This document shows positions 34,248 to 44,865 of a stretch of 64,000 bases of DNA, in pieces. The stretch covers positions 183,288 through 247,287 of the forward strand of contig QKWP01000244.1 in NCBI GenBank assembly GCA_003550325.1, read 5' to 3'. The notes under the pieces are model-generated. The model saw nothing but the letters and a program-made list of their open reading frames with translations. It made no database searches and was not told the origin of the DNA. How positions within the stretch are numbered: the stretch's first letter is position 1; the number at the start of each line of letters is the position of its first letter. The position numbers were made by a program, and so were the translations under genes. The DNA is from Gigaspora rosea (lineage: Eukaryota > Glomeromycota > Glomeromycetes > Diversisporales > Gigasporaceae).

Positions 34248-36028
34248 ATTTTGTGAGATTTAATCTCTTAAAATCGTAGAGCACTATTAGGACGAAGTAA
34301 ATATGAAAATTAAAACAAGCCATTTTTTTTAATAATTTTATATCAACTTTTAAAAATTTTCTGAAAGCTTTCAAAATTTGATGGGTTGAATTATAAAACT
34401 TTATTTTGTATGGCCTTATGTATAGGGTGTATACCACGATTTGATTAATTTTATTTCAAGTTAGATTTTACATAAATGCAATTTTGAATACAAATTTTTA
34501 AACATAATAATTGTGAGCTATGTTCAAAGAATTATGTTAGATTAGTTGAATACACAAGTATCCATTCGGATGATTACCATTCCTCATTACTACATTACGA
34601 GGTCTGGTTATGAATATTCGAAGGTTCAAGTACTAATGATCTTCAGCCAAATTATATTTGATGCCGAGATTACGTTAAATTACTATTTCACGATAATAGA
34701 ATTTGCACAATTCTATTTGCTCGGCAGAAAAAAAAACAGAATAGTGTTGTGGTGAAAAATCATGTGTTAGTTCATATCGTTCGGGACACCAAATTGGAAT
34801 ACTAAAAATAATAAAGATATGACTGTATTAGTAGGATGTAAAATCAAATATAATAATAATATAATGAAAAGTTTCAAATTAAGCTTTAATAATCTATTTC
34901 GGTTAAAACACATGATTCGTTTTCGATCAAGTTCCGAATGGTCTTATATTTACAAACACATTTATATTATTTATATTGTTAATTACATTTTATACATGAA
35001 AAAAAAAAGGTTCATTTCACATTTAGGTACTGTATTTACTGCCTTTTTGTCATTATTGAAACCGTGTGTGGTACTATTCTTGATATAGTTTGAGACGTCC
35101 CAAATAGTTTGGGCAACATTTTTTTTTTCCAAATTCGATTTTCACTTATTTCCAAAGTATGTTAATTTTTGAAATGTCTAGTATATAGTCACTTTGGGAA
35201 GCTTCGAAACTTTACATTAATATTTAATTTATGAAGTGCATATTAATAAAAAAAAGTGAAGAATTACCGGTAAAGGTGATGTGGTTGATCAATGATGTAA
35301 TGATGACAAAAATTGTATTACGAAACTAATAAAAATAAATAATCGCCCTTTCTTCAAATAACGATTGTACGGTAATAAGATATTTCCTCGTGCGCTTGGT
35401 GTTGCCGCGATTACTGATTGTTTGTGCTCGCCAATTGAATGGGTCTTTTAGTGATAGAAGGTCACTAACTAACCTGCGGCAATAGGAATTTCCCAATTTA
35501 AAATTAGTTAAAAACGAGCTCATAATTAAATTTTATATATGTACTTTACCGATGCCAAACTAAATATGTCATATCTGTTAACGTTAATTTGATTTAAAGA
35601 ACAAATAATAATAGTAAATCATTTTATCTTTTTAATGTGAAATACAATGTACATTTAGATCTATTATCCTTTCATCAAGAAATTATCAACAATTATCCAT
35701 TTGATCCTTCACAATAGCATATGTGTTGATTATCTTATAAATATTTGTTACAATTGACTAAATACCAATAAAATTTATTCGAAGGCTGAATTCTTCCACC
35801 TTAACTTGAGTTTATGTGCTTCCTACATTTAAAAATGCCATACGGCAGCAAATGTAAAATCGATCATCCCGAAGAACAATTCATCGGGAATGATGGACAT
35901 CACAAGAAGACAAACATCAAATACAAAAGGAAATAAGAAAAAAAAAACCTGACTACATGCGCTGACAAAGAAACAGATTGCACGCACTGAGATTGAATAT
36001 TTTGACATTGAATAAAAATTATTTAGGA
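34248..36028. other. 3' flank of the velvet gene, no further gene supported
   Basis: Contains the presumed 3' untranslated region, and small open stretches (34546-34755 and 34819-35088, plus; 35326-35523, minus) without recognisable domains or splice partners. A hairpin (ATCATCCCGA / TCGGGAATGAT) lies at 35861-35892. I see no repeat family here. Confidence 0.5.
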
Positions 36029-36190
36029 GCCGCGGTTTAGTATAGTGGTTGCCAATCCCAAATCACAATATTAAGGCCGCCAGTTCGAGTTTAGTGAGGA
36101 GTAGTAGAGATTTCATTGAACGTGAGACCCAAGAATTGTTGATGTAAACCTATCAAGCCGGAAATCTCGTGACGCACGTGACTTGTCATA
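36029..36190 (+). repeat. tRNA-like SINE fragment (tRNA-Asp-like head)
   Basis: Shows an A box (TAGTATAGTGG, 36038-36048) and a B box-like GTTCGAGTT (36083-36091) 45 bp apart. The D-arm and following ATCCC resemble eukaryotic tRNA-Asp. Acceptor and T stems do not pair, so it is not a functional tRNA. An unrelated approximately 90-bp body follows. Target duplication not found. Confidence 0.5.
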
Positions 36191-36371
36191 CTGCTGAAAA
36201 AACAAGATACAGCTAAATGCATATACTGTTCAATTGCATACTATTTTTATTTACCAAAATAGTTACTAATTATAAATGCATAATTCTTTATTTGCATAAT
36301 GCATAAAGAACGTTTATTTTTATTAATAAAATACAACTTAGGTAATTGCATAAAAATAACTTTAAATATGA
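36191..36371. other. GCATA-rich spacer
   Basis: Short AT-rich stretch with repeated TGCATA words; no gene. Confidence 0.3.
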
Positions 36372-36693
36372 ATATAAATAACTTTTGATCTTAGTAATCT
36401 GTTTTAGATGATTTAACTACCAAAATGACTAGCTCACTAAGATGATTCTAATGAGCTCAAAATAATTAAAATCCAATTACAGGATTACAAGATTGTTAAC
36501 AATTTATATTACTTTATATCAAAACTTTGCATAATTTATTAAATATAAAGTACACAAATTGTTAATAATTTTGTGATTCTGTAATTGGATTTTAATAATT
36601 TTGGGCTTATTAGAATTGTCTCATTATGCTGGTCATTATGATAGTTAAATAATCCAAAATGGACCATTGAATCAAAAGCTATTCATGTTTAAA
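36372..36693. repeat. Foldback repeat C, copy 2
   Basis: Inverted arms with the family words AATAACTTTTGATC, GATGATTTAACTACCAAAAT and CCAATTACAGGATT, mirrored about 36540. Confidence 0.8.
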
Positions 36694-36950
36694 ACAAATT
36701 ATTAATAAAATTTTAATAATTTTAATTGGTTAATTAATCTATCACATGATTTATTATAACTGTCTAATTGCATATACTGTTTATATGCATAAAAAATCTT
36801 TGACAGATAGTATACAATCAGACAGTATCAACTGTACAAGACTTCTGATACTCTAAAAGAACTTGTCAAAAATCATAAGCAGCCATAAAAAAAACTATCA
36901 CTAAGAGGACCCCAAGCAATTTATAAACAGCTAAGGTTTTAAAAATCTTA

Positions 36951-37172
36951 ATACCATATTCTATTATGAATAAGCACCCTTTTTTTAAAAATTTTAAACT
37001 TAAAATATCTTGACAATTAACTAATCAATTTAATAAAACTTTTTTTATTTCAATTTTATAAATTTATAAAATTGAAATAAAAAAATTTTATTAAATTTGA
37101 TTAATTAATTGTCAAGATATTTAAGTTTAAAATTTTAAAAAAAGGGTGCTTATTTATAATAGAATATAGTAT
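36951..37172. repeat. 222-bp near-perfect hairpin element
   Basis: Almost the whole element is self-complementary: ATACCATATTCTATTATGAA ... AAGCACCCTTTTTTT on the left, mirrored on the right, meeting near 37060 at ATTTATAAATTTATAAAAT. Foldback MITE. Confidence 0.85.
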
Positions 37173-37542
37173 ATTATTAAAAACAAAAAAGATCTACAAA
37201 AAATAGTCAAAAATAAGCATTAATATTACTAAATATACAAAAATAGTTAAAATAAGCAAAACCAAATAGTAACCTATTTATGTATAGCCCGGTCTTTCAC
37301 TATGCCTCAATGATCCATTGAATAATTTAGTAAAACATATGATTGCCAAATTTTATTCTTATAAAAGATCTTAAAAGTTCAATCTTGTTTTTTTTAATAT
37401 TAATTTAGTAAAACTTGTGGCTATCAAATTTTATTTTTACAAAGGTATTTACTTTAAATAATCAGTGGTGATAATCACCAATTACACAGAGCAGGTATAA
37501 AAGTTATTTGATTTTTTATTTATTTATCATATCGGCTAATTT
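37173..37542. other. Spacer with family E fragment
   Basis: 37180-37275 matches the interior/right end of the 180-bp family E MITE (AAAAATAGTTAAAATAAGCA). Remainder unassigned. Confidence 0.4.
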
Positions 37543-38122
37543 GTGAACTTGCTAATATCTCCTGATCTTCTGGTCCATTTTGGACGATTTAATTACCAAA
37601 ATGTTCATTCATCTCAATGAGACGATTCTAATGAGCCCAAAATTACTAAACTCCAATTACAGGATTCCAAGAACATTTAAGATTTGTGCAATTTTAATAG
37701 TGTTTTTTAAAATTACTATGTAAACACTTAATATCAAATAACTTCTGATCTATCAATCTGTTTTGGATGATTTAACTGCCAAAATGATCATCTCTATGAG
37801 ACAATTCTAACAAGCTCAAAATAATTAAAATCTGATCACAGGATTCTGAGATTGTTAAGGATCTGTACTATGTAGACAATCAACTAAAAAATGAGTTGTA
37901 TATATGACAACTCATTTCTCAGTTGATTGTTTACATAGTACAGATCCTTAATGATCCCAGGATCCTGTGATCAGATTTTAATTATTTTGAGCTTGTTAGA
38001 ATCATCTCATAGAGACAATCATTTTGGCAGTTAAATCATCCAAAACGGATCAATAGATCAGAAGTTATTTAACATTAAATGTGTTTATATAATAATTCTA
38101 AAAAACACTATTAAAATTAGAG
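37543..38122. repeat. Foldback repeat C, copy 3 (right arm cut)
   Basis: Left side has two family units, the right side only one. The centre (37870-37950) is a perfect-looking inverted pair around TTGTATATATGACAA. The second right-hand unit is missing after 38122, where unrelated sequence begins. Confidence 0.8.
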
Positions 38123-38700
38123 GTTAGACCCAGATGTAAAATTGTCACCTGGGTCACCCATGTGATTTGAAATCAGGTGACCCAAGTGAAAAACGGGTTG
38201 TATATAAGGGTCCTGGTGTTGAAAGAAGTGAACCTCTTTAAACTGTGAATTATTGGGTGAACAGATCACAAAATCAAAGTATAATTAATATGCATGCCAG
38301 TAATAATTACAGTGCATATAAAAAATTGGATGAAAAGAACTGCATGCATTTGATATTATAGTTGGACGCATTCCAGTGCTAATAGTGCTGGATATTCAAA
38401 CTTTATTAAGAGATATATAATATACATCAGTGCATTTGACGAATAATTAAAGAAATATATAGCATACATCAGTGGATTTGATATATAATTGAAAGAGAAA
38501 TATATCAGTACGATTGATGTATAATTAACAGAGATATATAGCATACATTATTTGATGTATAATTGGCGTTAGCCGGTAGTTTCCCACCCACATAATGCAA
38601 GCCGACTGTTAGCCAGAATCTTTGAAGTTATATGATCTTGGCTAGTGGTTTTCTACCTGCATAATGCAGACCAGTCGTAAAAGATGTTTATGGTAGGGTG
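38123..38700 (+). repeat. Possible LTR-like fragment and short tandem repeats
   Basis: 38123-38280 is more GC-rich and has an inverted pair (GTCACCTGGGTCACC / GGTGACCCAAGTG) and a TATATAAGG box at 38211-38219, reminiscent of an LTR promoter, but no partner LTR is seen. 38408-38566 holds about four 40-bp units (ATATATAGCATACATCAGTG). 38570-38690 holds two about 69-bp units containing ACCYRCATAATGCA. Confidence 0.35.
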
Positions 38701-39242
38701 TGAAATTGCTTTGTCTCTTAAAAGACTGCTTTCGTACTGCCCTGCCACTCCTTCATTTTATATCTGCATGTTGTTATTATACGTTTATGCTAAATTTGAT
38801 TATATTAGTATTCATGCCTAAATCTGGAATTGGTAATTTTATTAAATTTCTACTTATCTTCCCTTGCATATACTCAGTGTTATCACTTGGCCAAAATGGA
38901 CAAAAAAATTTATTGGCCGATTCGGCCAATAATATAAGATAGTAACTTGAGTACCGTGACTAGTAGATCCTATGATTAATAAGAATTAGATTCTCATGTA
39001 TATTTAAGTACTAGTATATTATCATTGTTGTATGATTATTTCGCTTTATTGTTATATGGCATTATATAATAATTACCTCCAATATCAATTAAATGCCTTA
39101 ATCTACATGTTTAGCAAAGTTAGCATAGAAAAGAAATAAATCGAAGAGTTATTTTACTAAGAATAGAACTTAAGTACCACATTCGTTCAAATATGAATGA
39201 ATAAGCCTTTTTAGATCGTTCAATTCTGAACAGGTATTTCAC
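38701..39242. other. Unassigned sequence with TTGGCCAA words
   Basis: Open for 80 codons at 38700-38942 (+) with two hydrophobic stretches but no ATG context or homology I can recognise. 38875-38935 begins CAGTGTTATCACTTGGCC and is rich in GGCCAA, like 40130-40310. Confidence 0.35.
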
Positions 39243-39690
39243 AAATCAGTATGGTATAGGTGAGCAGGTTCATATAGTATAGGCTGAATTTTTAAATTTA
39301 TATATACTGTTCCGGTATAATATATATTAGAGGTTAGGGTTAGAATTAGGAATTATAGCTAATTGGTATGGTATAGATTTAAAAATTTGGGCTATACTAT
39401 ACGCAGTGTTGTCACTTGAACACTTTTTGGACATTTTGAACATTTTTTTAAATTAAAATTACTTAAAATTTTATTAAGATAATCTATTTTAATTTTTTCA
39501 CCAATGAGTCCAGCACCTAAAAAAATATAAAATTATATATTTTTTTAAATTACTTTATTGATTAGTTAAACATAGGACATAGGCTTGGACGATTTTGGAC
39601 AATCTTGGACGTTGGACAAAAAACATAGTATGGACACGTCCAAGTGACAATACTGCTATATGGATCTGCTCACATACTATACTGATCTGC
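39243..39690. mobile_element. MITE H, interrupted by a hAT-type MITE
   Basis: Inverted ends AAATCAGTATGGTATAGGTG / (inverted) AGATCAGTATAGTATGTGAG, followed by AGCAGRTYCATATAG on each side. The right arm is split by 39404-39655. The core has a TTAGGGTTAG tract. Confidence 0.65.
39404..39655. mobile_element. hAT-type MITE, CAGTGTTGTCACTTG family, copy 1
   Basis: 252 bp with CAGTGTTGTCACTTGAAC and (inverted) CAGTATTGTCACTTGGAC ends. Flanks CTATACG / CTATATG agree with a diverged duplication. Comparison with the other arm of MITE H shows the uninterrupted target. Confidence 0.8.
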
Positions 39691-39834
39691 TATAATCTCA
39701 CCATTTTACAATGTAAATATGTATGTACATATGTATATACAGCGCGGGAATCTAAAAACTCTAAAGGCATAATATACAACAGGTATTAGTTACCTTTTTA
39801 TATAAAACTGGTCAAAATATATTATACCATATAG

Positions 39835-40091
39835 CAGAGTTGTCACTTGGACGTGTCCATACTATGTTTTTTGTCCAATGTCCAAGATTGTCCAAAACGT
39901 CCAAGCCTATGTCCCATGTTTAACTAATCAATAAAGTAATTTAAAAAATATATAATTATATATATTTTTTTTTAGGTGCTGGACTCATTGATGAAAAAAT
40001 TAAAATAGATTGATTATTTTAATAAAATTTTAAGTAATTTTAATTTGAAAAAATGGCCAAAATGTTCAAAAACGTTCAAGTGACAACACTG
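39835..40091. mobile_element. hAT-type MITE, CAGTGTTGTCACTTG family, copy 2 (inverted)
   Basis: 257 bp, inverted relative to copy 1, with the same interior (GGACTCATTGATGAAAAAAT). Flanking 8-bp duplication CCATATAG / CTATATAG (39827-39834, 40092-40099), one mismatch. Confidence 0.85.
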
Positions 40092-40129
40092 CTATATAGT
40101 ACGTCTGTACATATTTCTAAATGTGCTAA

Positions 40130-40315
40130 TTTTTAGCCGATTTGGTCAATTGGCTGCGGCCAAATCAGCTATTAGGCCAATATTTTTATTTGGTTGCTGC
40201 CAATTGCCAATCAACTTTGGCCACAAAATCTTGGCTATTTTTTGGCCAAGCAGGCAATTATTGGCCAACGGCCAATTTAATTACTTGGCCAATGTAAATT
40301 GCCAATAGTGCATAT
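40130..40315. repeat. TTGGCCAAT-rich tract
   Basis: About ten TTGGCCAA / GGCCAAT words in under 200 bp, many palindromic. Related to 38885-38935. Origin unclear. Confidence 0.6.
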
Positions 40316-40470
40316 ACTGGATTCTCTTGTTAGAACTGGGATTACTCATGTGATTGTTGCATCACTGCTTAGCTGTTTTTTCAATCTGTTTACCTACTGT
40401 CAACTTGAAGTATTCGGTCAACTATACAAAACAAAAACTATATACAGTACCATATAAAAATTAATTTTTA

Positions 40471-41487
40471 GTAGTGTGGCGACTTAGGGAAGTTGGTAAG
40501 TTGTCACCCCCAAGTGGCAGGTCTTGAGTTCAAATTCCACTAGCGACACTTTTGAAAAATAGACCTGTGTTCCAGTAACTGTTTCTTGTCAATCGGTTGG
40601 GTATATCACCTGTAGTCCTTGGTTACCATCTTGAATGAGAGCTTTCAGGCGAAGTTGTATCTCATTACAAATCCAAGGAACCGGAGAAACAGAAACCCAT
40701 TTGGCAAGTCCCGAGTAAGGAGGTAGCTTTGATTTTTGACAGTGCTACCAAAATTGGAATATTGGACCAAAACCGGAAAACCGGACGTTGTTCTTGGGGA
40801 CAAGGTCTACCAACCTGGCCGCCAGAGTCGCACCAGAGGAAAAGGACCCATGTTGAGGAATTGGGGACCAAGATGAGAAAATTATAATGGCACCTAATGC
40901 CGGGTAGATCAACCCTTCCGGGCCAACTGGATTGGAAGTCTGGGATATACCGGTGAAGGACCAGTAGGAAAATAATAGTGGGTACCGGGGTTGGAGTGAA
41001 CCTTACAAGAGCAGTAGTAGGTAATAGTAGCGGTTGCAGGGTATTCCCCTGACTGCAAGTTGTTTGCCTCAGTGAATGCGTAAGTTATCGAAAGTATAGG
41101 TGAATATCTGTAGGGGACAGGTATTGCTCTACCAGGTTTACCACAGGGGCAAATGCCCTCCAATAGGTGTTTGGCTAAAGCCTTAGAGTACTTTTAACAG
41201 CAAATTACTCTGTGAAAGGGTATATTGGAAGGAACATTGAACATGGGTAGAAGCCAGAGAGTTTAAATAGGCAATCCCCTAGTTGGGTTGCAGGTATGGC
41301 ATCTAGTGTAGAACCTTCTGCCGGACTACTTAAATTAGACAACCAAAAGTTGTACATGTGGCTAGTTGTACTCTCGTTATACAAATATAATATGTGGCAC
41401 AGTCATACTAACCGGGCCAACCTGCTTGTACCAATAAAGTGCTAGGGTACCTAAGTGGTCACCTTAATATTAAAAAAAAAAAAAAAG
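40471..41487 (+). mobile_element. tRNA-headed, poly(A)-tailed retroposon (about 1.02 kb), copy 1
   Basis: 1017 bp between an exact 12-bp duplication AATTAATTTTTA (40459-40470, 41488-41499). The head is tRNA-like: A box TTAGGGAAGTTGG (40484-40496), a GTCAC/GTGGC anticodon-type stem, B box GAGTTCAAATTCC (40526-40538), and partly pairing acceptor ends GTGGCGA / GCGACAC. The 3' end is a 15-A tail. A frame of about 75 codons (EKQKPIWQVPSKEV) is open here and in the third copy. Such structure fits RNA polymerase III-driven SINE retroposition, though 1 kb is long for a SINE. Confidence 0.85.
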
Positions 41488-41804
41488 AATTAATTTTTAA
41501 GATCTTATGATCAGAATAGTAATCAGATAGTGGCAAGGTTATTTATATTTAATTAATAGTAAAGAATATCTTATAGGCTTTTGGATGTCTAGAGCAAATA
41601 GCTCTATTTTTCTCAATTATTTTAGCATAATCGATTTTTCAAAGCCTTTATACCGAAGTTACGTTATAAAATCTCATTACTCTTACTGTTATACTTGGAT
41701 TAATCTTATTCATTACTACAAAAGATGTTGCATTTGTTAATTGTTATCCTTTAATATCTCATTGTCCCCCTTAAAAACTATTATTATTGTTCTTGCATTA
41801 CAGT
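41488..41804. other. AT-rich spacer, no gene seen
   Basis: Begins with the right target duplication of the retroposon. No further structure identified. Confidence 0.4.
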
Positions 41805-42505
41805 AACAATCTCTGGATCCCGTGATCAGAATTTAATGATTTTCAGTTCATTAAAATCATCTCATTAAGACAAGCATTTTGTACAGTGGAATTCACCTAA
41901 AGCCAGCATATTTTATATATAGGTGCCAATTTATTAGCTATAGTATAACCTAATTATCCAATAAAAATGCTGAAAAACTTAATACAATTTTAAAATTAAT
42001 TAATAGCATTTAAATTTTTGTTAATAAATTCAAATTTTGTTGTGTTTTTTTATATATAAACACCAAAATTTTTGAATCATATATAAATTTAAATTATTAA
42101 TATAATGGTTTAAAGATAAAAGATATTTAAAAAATTATTAATAGTTTAATAATTTAAACAATAAGCTATTAAATTATCAAAAAATTTTTTGAATATCTTT
42201 TGTTTTTAAAGAGTTATAACAATTTAACGTTTTTTATAATTAAAAGATGATAGATAGCTTTAGGTGAATTCCACTATAGTAAAATCATTCAAAACGGATC
42301 ACTAGTTCAAGAGTTATTTAATATAATATCTTTAATAATAATTTTTAATATATACAAAAATAATATAATTAAAGCAAACAAATCTCTCATGATCTTGGGA
42401 TTCTGTAATTGGATTTTGATAATTTTAGGCTCGTTGAAATCATCTTATTGAGACAAACATTTTGGTAGTAAAATCATCCAAAACAGATTACTGGTTCAAA
42501 AGTTA
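41805..42505. repeat. Repeat C units, interrupted by a family D MITE
   Basis: Two right-hand-type units of the foldback family in direct orientation (GGATCCCGTGATCAGAATTT ... and GGGATTCTGTAATTGGATTT ...). The first is split at its CATTTTG(TA)GTAAAATCAT site by the MITE at 41884-42276. Confidence 0.7.
41884..42276. mobile_element. Tc1-type MITE (family D), copy 2
   Basis: Ends CAGTGGAATTCACCTAAAGC and (inverted) TAGTGGAATTCACCTAAAGC, with TA duplication (41882-41883, 42277-42278). Removing it restores the repeat C consensus exactly, which proves the insertion. Confidence 0.88.
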
Positions 42506-43015
42506 TTTAATGTTAAAGTTAAAAATTTTTTAAAATTTTAATATTTTGGCCAATCAAATCACGGTATTTGATGATCAGGTGGGGGAGCCTCTTAGTAGCA
42601 AAAAATCAAATGATAAATAGCGCTCCCCTTATTGTACTGTATTTAGTAAGTTTAATAATAAATATTTTAACTAATCAAAAATTGCATACACATCAATCTG
42701 ATTTGTCAATTGTTCTACACCAAATTTTTGCTTTACTATAAAGTTACTAAACTTGAATCCCTTATAACTTTTTTAAAAAGCAAAATATCAAAAATCTGTT
42801 TTATAATATTGTAGTTTAGGTTACAAATAATAAATTTGTAAGAGGGATTTTTAAAATAATTCTTGTTGTCAAGTTATTAATCTTTAACTAATATCAAAAA
42901 AATGGGTAGTTTTTGCTATCTAGTACTGTATAAATAGAAAAGATCTGTATAAAAAAACAAAATAAGCAAACTAATATCATTTATTTATGTATATTTTGGG
43001 TTCTACTTTGGCTAA
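42506..43015. other. AT-rich spacer with family E end
   Basis: 42940-43008 matches the right half of the 180-bp family E MITE (AAAAGATCTGTATAAAA ... TTTGGGTTCT). No gene. Confidence 0.4.
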
Positions 43016-43237
43016 TTTAGTTTTACAAGTTCTAAAGCTATTCATTTATCTGCAGTATCACAATTACAAGATTTTATATGTTTATCAACAATTACTTTAA
43101 CTCAAACAGTAATGCTATCATCTAGTTATAACAGTAGTTTTATAGTTTTAGCTATATTATGTTTAGCAGTATTTTTATCTTCATTGGCTTTTATAAACAT
43201 TTCTGATCAATATACAAATAGTTTTTTTAGTATTTAA
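43016..43237 (+). CDS. Open reading frame with one membrane segment, unknown
   Basis: A 73-codon open stretch with a Ser/Thr-rich first half and a clear hydrophobic segment (FIVLAILCLAVFLSSLAFI) near its end. Its codon content is unlike the surrounding A/T noise. The first in-frame ATG lies mid-way, so it is either the last exon of a gene whose other exons I cannot find or a relic. No family recognised. Confidence 0.25.
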   Translation, partial: FSFTSSKAIHLSAVSQLQDFICLSTITLTQTVMLSSSYNSSFIVLAILCLAVFLSSLAFINISDQYTNSFFSI

Positions 43238-43796
43238 GCTTATTCTACTTCTATAACGTTGCAATACATATCTTTGAAATAATCCATATTATAGCAATAT
43301 TTATCTTATAAACAACTTAAACTTTTTTATTCTTAATTCTCTTTAAATTCAAATACTCTGTTATTGCAAAAAGTAGTAATAGTAAAAACAAGAATATTAT
43401 CAATTGTTTTAGTATAAATAATAATAATAAAGATTTAAATTCTTTGTCCTTTATACTATCCAATTTAGAAAAATCAAGATAACAAGATAATACTATAAAA
43501 GATGATTAGAAAATATGAGCCATTCGTTACTTCTAAACAAAAAAATTACTATATAATAAAGGTTTATTTTTTTATAAATTAAATTTTAAAAAAAAAATTA
43601 TATATTATATAAGCATATATATAATTGAATAAATGCATATTTTGTACCCTTCAATGTGCTTATATATCATACTCTAATTTGATTGGCTAAATTTGTAGAT
43701 TATTATTTTTAAAAATAAACAAATTATTATGAAAACTTTTAGGTTAGGGTTAGGTTGGAAGGCTTATTAGAAAATTTTTAAATTTCTTTGTATATA
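43238..43796. other. AT-rich sequence with repeat B-like end
   Basis: CTTATAAACAACTTAAACTT (about 43306) also occurs at about 121. 43660-43790 holds a GGTTAGGGTTAGG tract and the flank of repeat B. No gene. Confidence 0.4.
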
Positions 43797-43986
43797 TGTT
43801 GTGCCTCAAATCAATCCTTGCGTCAGATTGACACTGGCCTAAATTATATTAGGGTTAGGGTAAAATTACGGTAAGTTAGAAGTTAGTTTAGGCCAGTTGT
43901 TGCCAATCATTTAATGCTGGTCAATTGATAGTTATCTGACGTGCGTCAGATTCAATCTGACGCAAGTTTTAATCTGAGGCACAACA
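43797..43986. mobile_element. 190-bp MITE with TGTTGTGCCTCA ends
   Basis: Inverted ends TGTTGTGCCTCAAATCAATC / (inverted) TGTTGTGCCTCAGATTAAAA, both running into CTTGCGTCAGATTGA. Flanked by TATATA on both sides. Interior has an ATTAGGGTTAGGGT tract. Confidence 0.75.
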
Positions 43987-44008
43987 TATATATACAAAAT
44001 TTTGTGCT

Positions 44009-44156
44009 AAACAAGTTTACTTAGTTGAATTAAAAAAGTTGTCTTATTAAAATTTTAGAGACATTCGCAATTTTTTATTTTTTTTAACTTATTTATTGAT
44101 GATTTCTTTAAATTTTATTAAGACAACCTTTCTAATTTAACTAAATAAACTTGTTC
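44009..44156. mobile_element. 148-bp hairpin MITE
   Basis: Inverted arms of about 50 bp: AACAAGTTTACTTAGTTGAA ... GTTGTCTTATTAAAATTTTA, mirrored on the right. The sequence just outside (AAAATTTTGTGCT / AGCTCTAAATTTT) is also inverted, so the true element may be a little longer. Confidence 0.75.
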
Positions 44157-44269
44157 AGCTCTAAATTTTGCATATAAATACAAAAAATTTTAAGATTCTT
44201 TTTAAAATTTCTTGACTAATTTTTAATCTAAAAAATTTTAGCAAAAATTGTTTTATTTTTTTAAAAACG

Positions 44270-44540
44270 ATTGCTATTTGTACACTAGTATATGAAACAC
44301 AGGTATAGTTATAACTTAAAATTTTGCTTATAAAACCACTTTGGGGGTTCTAACAAAAAATAATCTACGCTAAAATTTTAATATAAAATACCTCTAATCC
44401 TAATCTCTAATCCTAACCTTAACCCTAATATTAAGTGGTTTTGTTTTTATAAATTATTATATGATGCACAGATTTGCAAATTAATTAATTAATACCCTGT
44501 ATTTATACACTAGTATAGATTTAGAAATTTTCTTTTTTAA
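44270..44540. repeat. Repeat B2 (CTAACCC-containing)
   Basis: Bounded by TTTGTACACTAGTATATGAA and TTTATACACTAGTATAG. Contains AAAATTTTGCTTATAAAACC and a CTAATCCTAACCTTAACCCTA tract. Inverted copies at 58560-58800 and a partial one at 63600-63760. Confidence 0.65.
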
Positions 44541-44865
44541 AATAATAATTTGCAAATTTAGCCAATCAAATTAGGTGCGATATACAAGCATATTATCATA
44601 CAAAGCATATTAAACTTCTATATAATTTATTTATAAAAAAAATTCTATTAATTATTGATTCAATATTTTTTAAATAAATTTTAAAATTGTTTAATTTTTT
44701 AAAATAAAAAAATTAAAAATTAAAAATTTTTAACAGACTTAAATATAGTAAAAAAACTTATTATAGTCATAAATCACCTATAATTACTATCACAGATAAA
44801 TTTTAATTTTTTATCATTTTTATTAATAATAAACTTTTGTTATAATCACAAATTTTGACTAAATA

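Noticed and set aside
33268-34263. Ile/Leu/Met-rich frames overlapping the last velvet exon on both strands
   Set aside because: Shadow frames produced by the repetitive CAT/TAT/CCT codons of the real exon.
36029-36101. Functional tRNA gene
   Set aside because: A and B boxes are present but acceptor and T stems do not pair and no sound anticodon loop forms.
38123-38280. Solo LTR
   Set aside because: A TATA-like box and higher GC content are suggestive, but no TG..CA borders, partner copy or target duplication could be identified; kept only as a low-confidence note.
40471-40550. Functional tRNA gene at the retroposon head
   Set aside because: The tRNA-like part is repeated at the start of three retroposon copies, has mismatched stems and lacks the usual T before the anticodon.
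40665-41163. Minus-strand Pro/Gly-rich frames in the tRNA-headed retroposon
   Set aside because: Not preserved in the other two copies.
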